From NCBI GenBank assembly GCA_016125045.1, contig WGML01000002.1, forward strand, positions 62,001-126,000: a stretch of DNA of 64,000 nucleotides, written 5' to 3'. Every line of letters begins with the position of its first letter. Position 1 is the first letter of the stretch. The notes under the pieces were generated by a model. The model searched no databases. It saw only the letters and a list, made by a program, of their open reading frames with translations, and was not told the origin of the DNA. Below, in pieces: positions 62,491 to 64,000 of the stretch. This DNA is from a bacterium. Its GTDB lineage: Bacteria > Pseudomonadota > Alphaproteobacteria > Caulobacterales > Hyphomonadaceae. The translations under genes and the position numbers were made by a program.

Positions 62491-64000
62491 ATGACCGTCC
62501 GTTCACGGATCGCAGCCGCAATCACGCCGCTGATCCTGCTGCTCGCCGCCTGCGGCACGACCGCCGCGCCCGCCGACACCACAAGCGCCTCGCCGCTCGC
62601 GGGCGACGCGCTCCCCGCAACCCCGGCCCAGCGCTTCCGCGCCGAGATCCGCCGCACGGCCTACGGCGTCCCCCACATCAAGGCCGATGACATGGGCGGT
62701 CTCGGGTATGGCTATGGCTACGCCAGCGCATCGGACAATATCTGCGACATCGCCGATCGGTTGCTCACAGTGTCCGGCGAGCGCGCCCGCTTCCTCGGTC
62801 CGGGGGAGGGCGGCGCCAATGTCACCAGCGATCTCTACCACCGCCGCATGATCAATTCGCGCCGCGTCGAGGCGCTGCTCGCCGGGCCGCCCGGCGCTCC
62901 GGACACGCCGACCGCCGAGGCACGCGCCCTCGCGGAAGGCTACGCCGCCGGCATCAATCGCTGGCTCGACGAGGTCGGCGTGGACGCGATCCCTGACGAC
63001 CGTTGCCGCGGGGCCGCCTGGGTCCGCAGGATCACCGCCATCGATTTCTGGCGGCACATGTATGTCGGGCAGACGGTGGATGGCTTCTTCGCGCCCACGG
63101 TCGACGCCGCGCCGCCGCGCGAGGCCGCCGGGATCGGACCAGAGCGCAGGCCCGCCGATCTCGCCGACCCGGACGCCGGCCTCGGCTCGAACGCCTATGG
63201 CGTCGGCCGCGAAATGACCAGGGCGGGCCGCGGCGTGCTCCTCGGCAACCCCCACTATCCGTGGGACGGGGTCAACCGCTACTACCGCGCGCACTTCATC
63301 ATCCCCGGCGACCTCAATGTCGTCGGCATGGCCTATGTCGGCATGCCGCTGATCCGCATCGGCCACACCGAACGGCTCGCCTGGAGCAACACGGTCTCGA
63401 CCGCAAGGCGGCATGGCTATTTCGAACTCACCCTCAACCCGGAAGACCCGACGCAATACCTGTTCGAGGGCGCCTACGTTCCGATGTCCCGCGAGACGGT
63501 CAGCGTCGATGTGCTGCGCAATGGCCGGATCGAGCAGGAGACCCGCACCCTCTATGCCACACGCCACGGCCCGCTGTTCGTGTCGGAAAGCTATCCGTGG
63601 ACGAAAGCCCGCGCCTACGCCCTTCGGACACTCGAAGTCGGCCTGCGCGACCCGGACCAGTACATCTCCGTCTGGCGGGCGAAAAGCGTCCGGGAGATGA
63701 AGGCCGCCCTCGCGACGCGCCAGTCCTACCGCTTCAACACCACCGCGGTCGACGCCGGCGGCGAGGCGCTCTACGGCGATCTCGGCATGATCCCCAACGT
63801 CTCGCCGGCGCTCGTCGAGGCGTGCGCGACCTCCGACTTCGCGAAGGAACGCTGGCGCGAGGGCCGCTGGCCTGTGCTCGACGGCTCGCGGGCGGACTGC
63901 GACTGGCCGACCGATCCGGATTCCTCCATCCCCGGCGCGGCGGGGGCGAGCCGCACGCCGCACCAGTTCCGCACCGACTATGTGCTCCAGAGCAATGACA
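62491..64000 (+). CDS. Penicillin acylase family lipoprotein (3' partial)
   Basis: The frame from ATG 62491 stays open to the window edge (503 codons), so no stop is seen and the gene continues outside. GGGGAGG precedes the ATG. Signal peptide with lipobox LLLAAC (Cys21). Ntn-hydrolase features: alpha-subunit-like N-part (AEIRRTAYGVPHIKADDMGGLGYGYGYASASDNI), then the processing site and predicted nucleophile Ser233 in GLGSNAYGVG, followed by LLGNPHYPW and RIGHTERLAWSNTVS. The end (VLQSNDxxW-type) has reached QSND. Acylases of this family hydrolyse amide-linked acyl chains such as acyl-homoserine lactones or penicillins; the substrate here is not known. Confidence 0.92.
   Translation, partial: MTVRSRIAAAITPLILLLAACGTTAAPADTTSASPLAGDALPATPAQRFRAEIRRTAYGVPHIKADDMGGLGYGYGYASASDNICDIADRLLTVSGERARFLGPGEGGANVTSDLYHRRMINSRRVEALLAGPPGAPDTPTAEARALAEGYAAGINRWLDEVGVDAIPDDRCRGAAWVRRITAIDFWRHMYVGQTVDGFFAPTVDAAPPREAAGIGPERRPADLADPDAGLGSNAYGVGREMTRAGRGVLLGNPHYPWDGVNRYYRAHFIIPGDLNVVGMAYVGMPLIRIGHTERLAWSNTVSTARRHGYFELTLNPEDPTQYLFEGAYVPMSRETVSVDVLRNGRIEQETRTLYATRHGPLFVSESYPWTKARAYALRTLEVGLRDPDQYISVWRAKSVREMKAALATRQSYRFNTTAVDAGGEALYGDLGMIPNVSPALVEACATSDFAKERWREGRWPVLDGSRADCDWPTDPDSSIPGAAGASRTPHQFRTDYVLQSND

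Noticed and set aside
61263-62657. N-terminal extension of selA through acuI
   Set aside because: The extension is the complement of acuI and lacks any SelA similarity.
62503-63963. 486-aa ORF on the minus strand
   Set aside because: Antisense to the penicillin acylase gene, which has a signal peptide, SD and conserved motifs on the plus strand.
1-64000. CRISPR arrays, insertion sequences, prophage, rRNA operon
   Set aside because: No repeat-spacer structure, transposase, integrase, phage structural gene or rRNA signature was seen.

Overview
The window is GC-rich, densely packed chromosomal DNA of an alphaproteobacterium. The evidence is gene order and gene content: rpmH-rnpA-yidC-engB, the argB/dapD/dapE/truA/fmt neighbourhood, SRP RNA beside dnaX, a Cpa/Tad pilus locus and a cycM-like/pheA pair. 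A Caulobacterales, Parvularculales or Rhizobiales-like host is plausible, but the sequence alone does not settle the order. I see no insertion sequence, prophage, CRISPR array or rRNA; most of the window is vertically inherited backbone.

Layout. 1-14 kb: the end of an MFS transporter, then a Flp/Tad pilus locus. It holds a standalone CpaC-N-terminal-like protein, the Flp pilin, cpaA-B-C-D-E-F, tadB, tadC, and a TadD-like lipoprotein on the opposite strand behind a thiolase. 14-20 kb: M17 aminopeptidase, membrane-anchored cytochrome c, prephenate dehydratase, a small outer-membrane barrel, and an operon of a TIR-membrane protein with NudC. 20-25 kb: SRP RNA, YHS-domain protein, dnaX-ybaB, fmt-truA. 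25-38 kb: tamA-tamB, dapE, an OmpA-like protein, DUF3052, dapD, a HAD nucleotidase, DUF1036 and argB. 38-44 kb: a membrane protein, an ABC-2 exporter, engB, yidC, rnpA, and rpmH, a 46-codon gene with a GTG start. 44-54 kb: TVP38-type membrane protein, orphan histidine kinase with a VanX-like dipeptidase, gamma-glutamyltransferase, an SbtA/SbtB bicarbonate-transporter pair, DUF998, GST, P1-family peptidase and tRNA-Arg.

The most notable region is 54-61 kb, a compact selenocysteine module. In order it has an ArsR-type regulator, two translationally coupled small genes of unknown function, selB, tRNA-Sec (anticodon UCA), a 535-aa thioredoxin-fold protein with a CQTC motif and a large C-terminal domain, a UGSC-type selenoprotein, and convergent selA. 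The selenoprotein looks like two broken ORFs in a conventional scan: its in-frame UGA at 59469-59471 is Sec93, within U-G-S-C. A 6-bp hairpin with a G-first loop lies 19 nt downstream and fits a bacterial SECIS element. selD is not in the window. The YHS protein at 20.4 kb is a cysteine-containing member of a family that, from memory, also has selenocysteine members. The window closes with an AcuI-type reductase and a penicillin-acylase-family lipoprotein that runs off the right edge.
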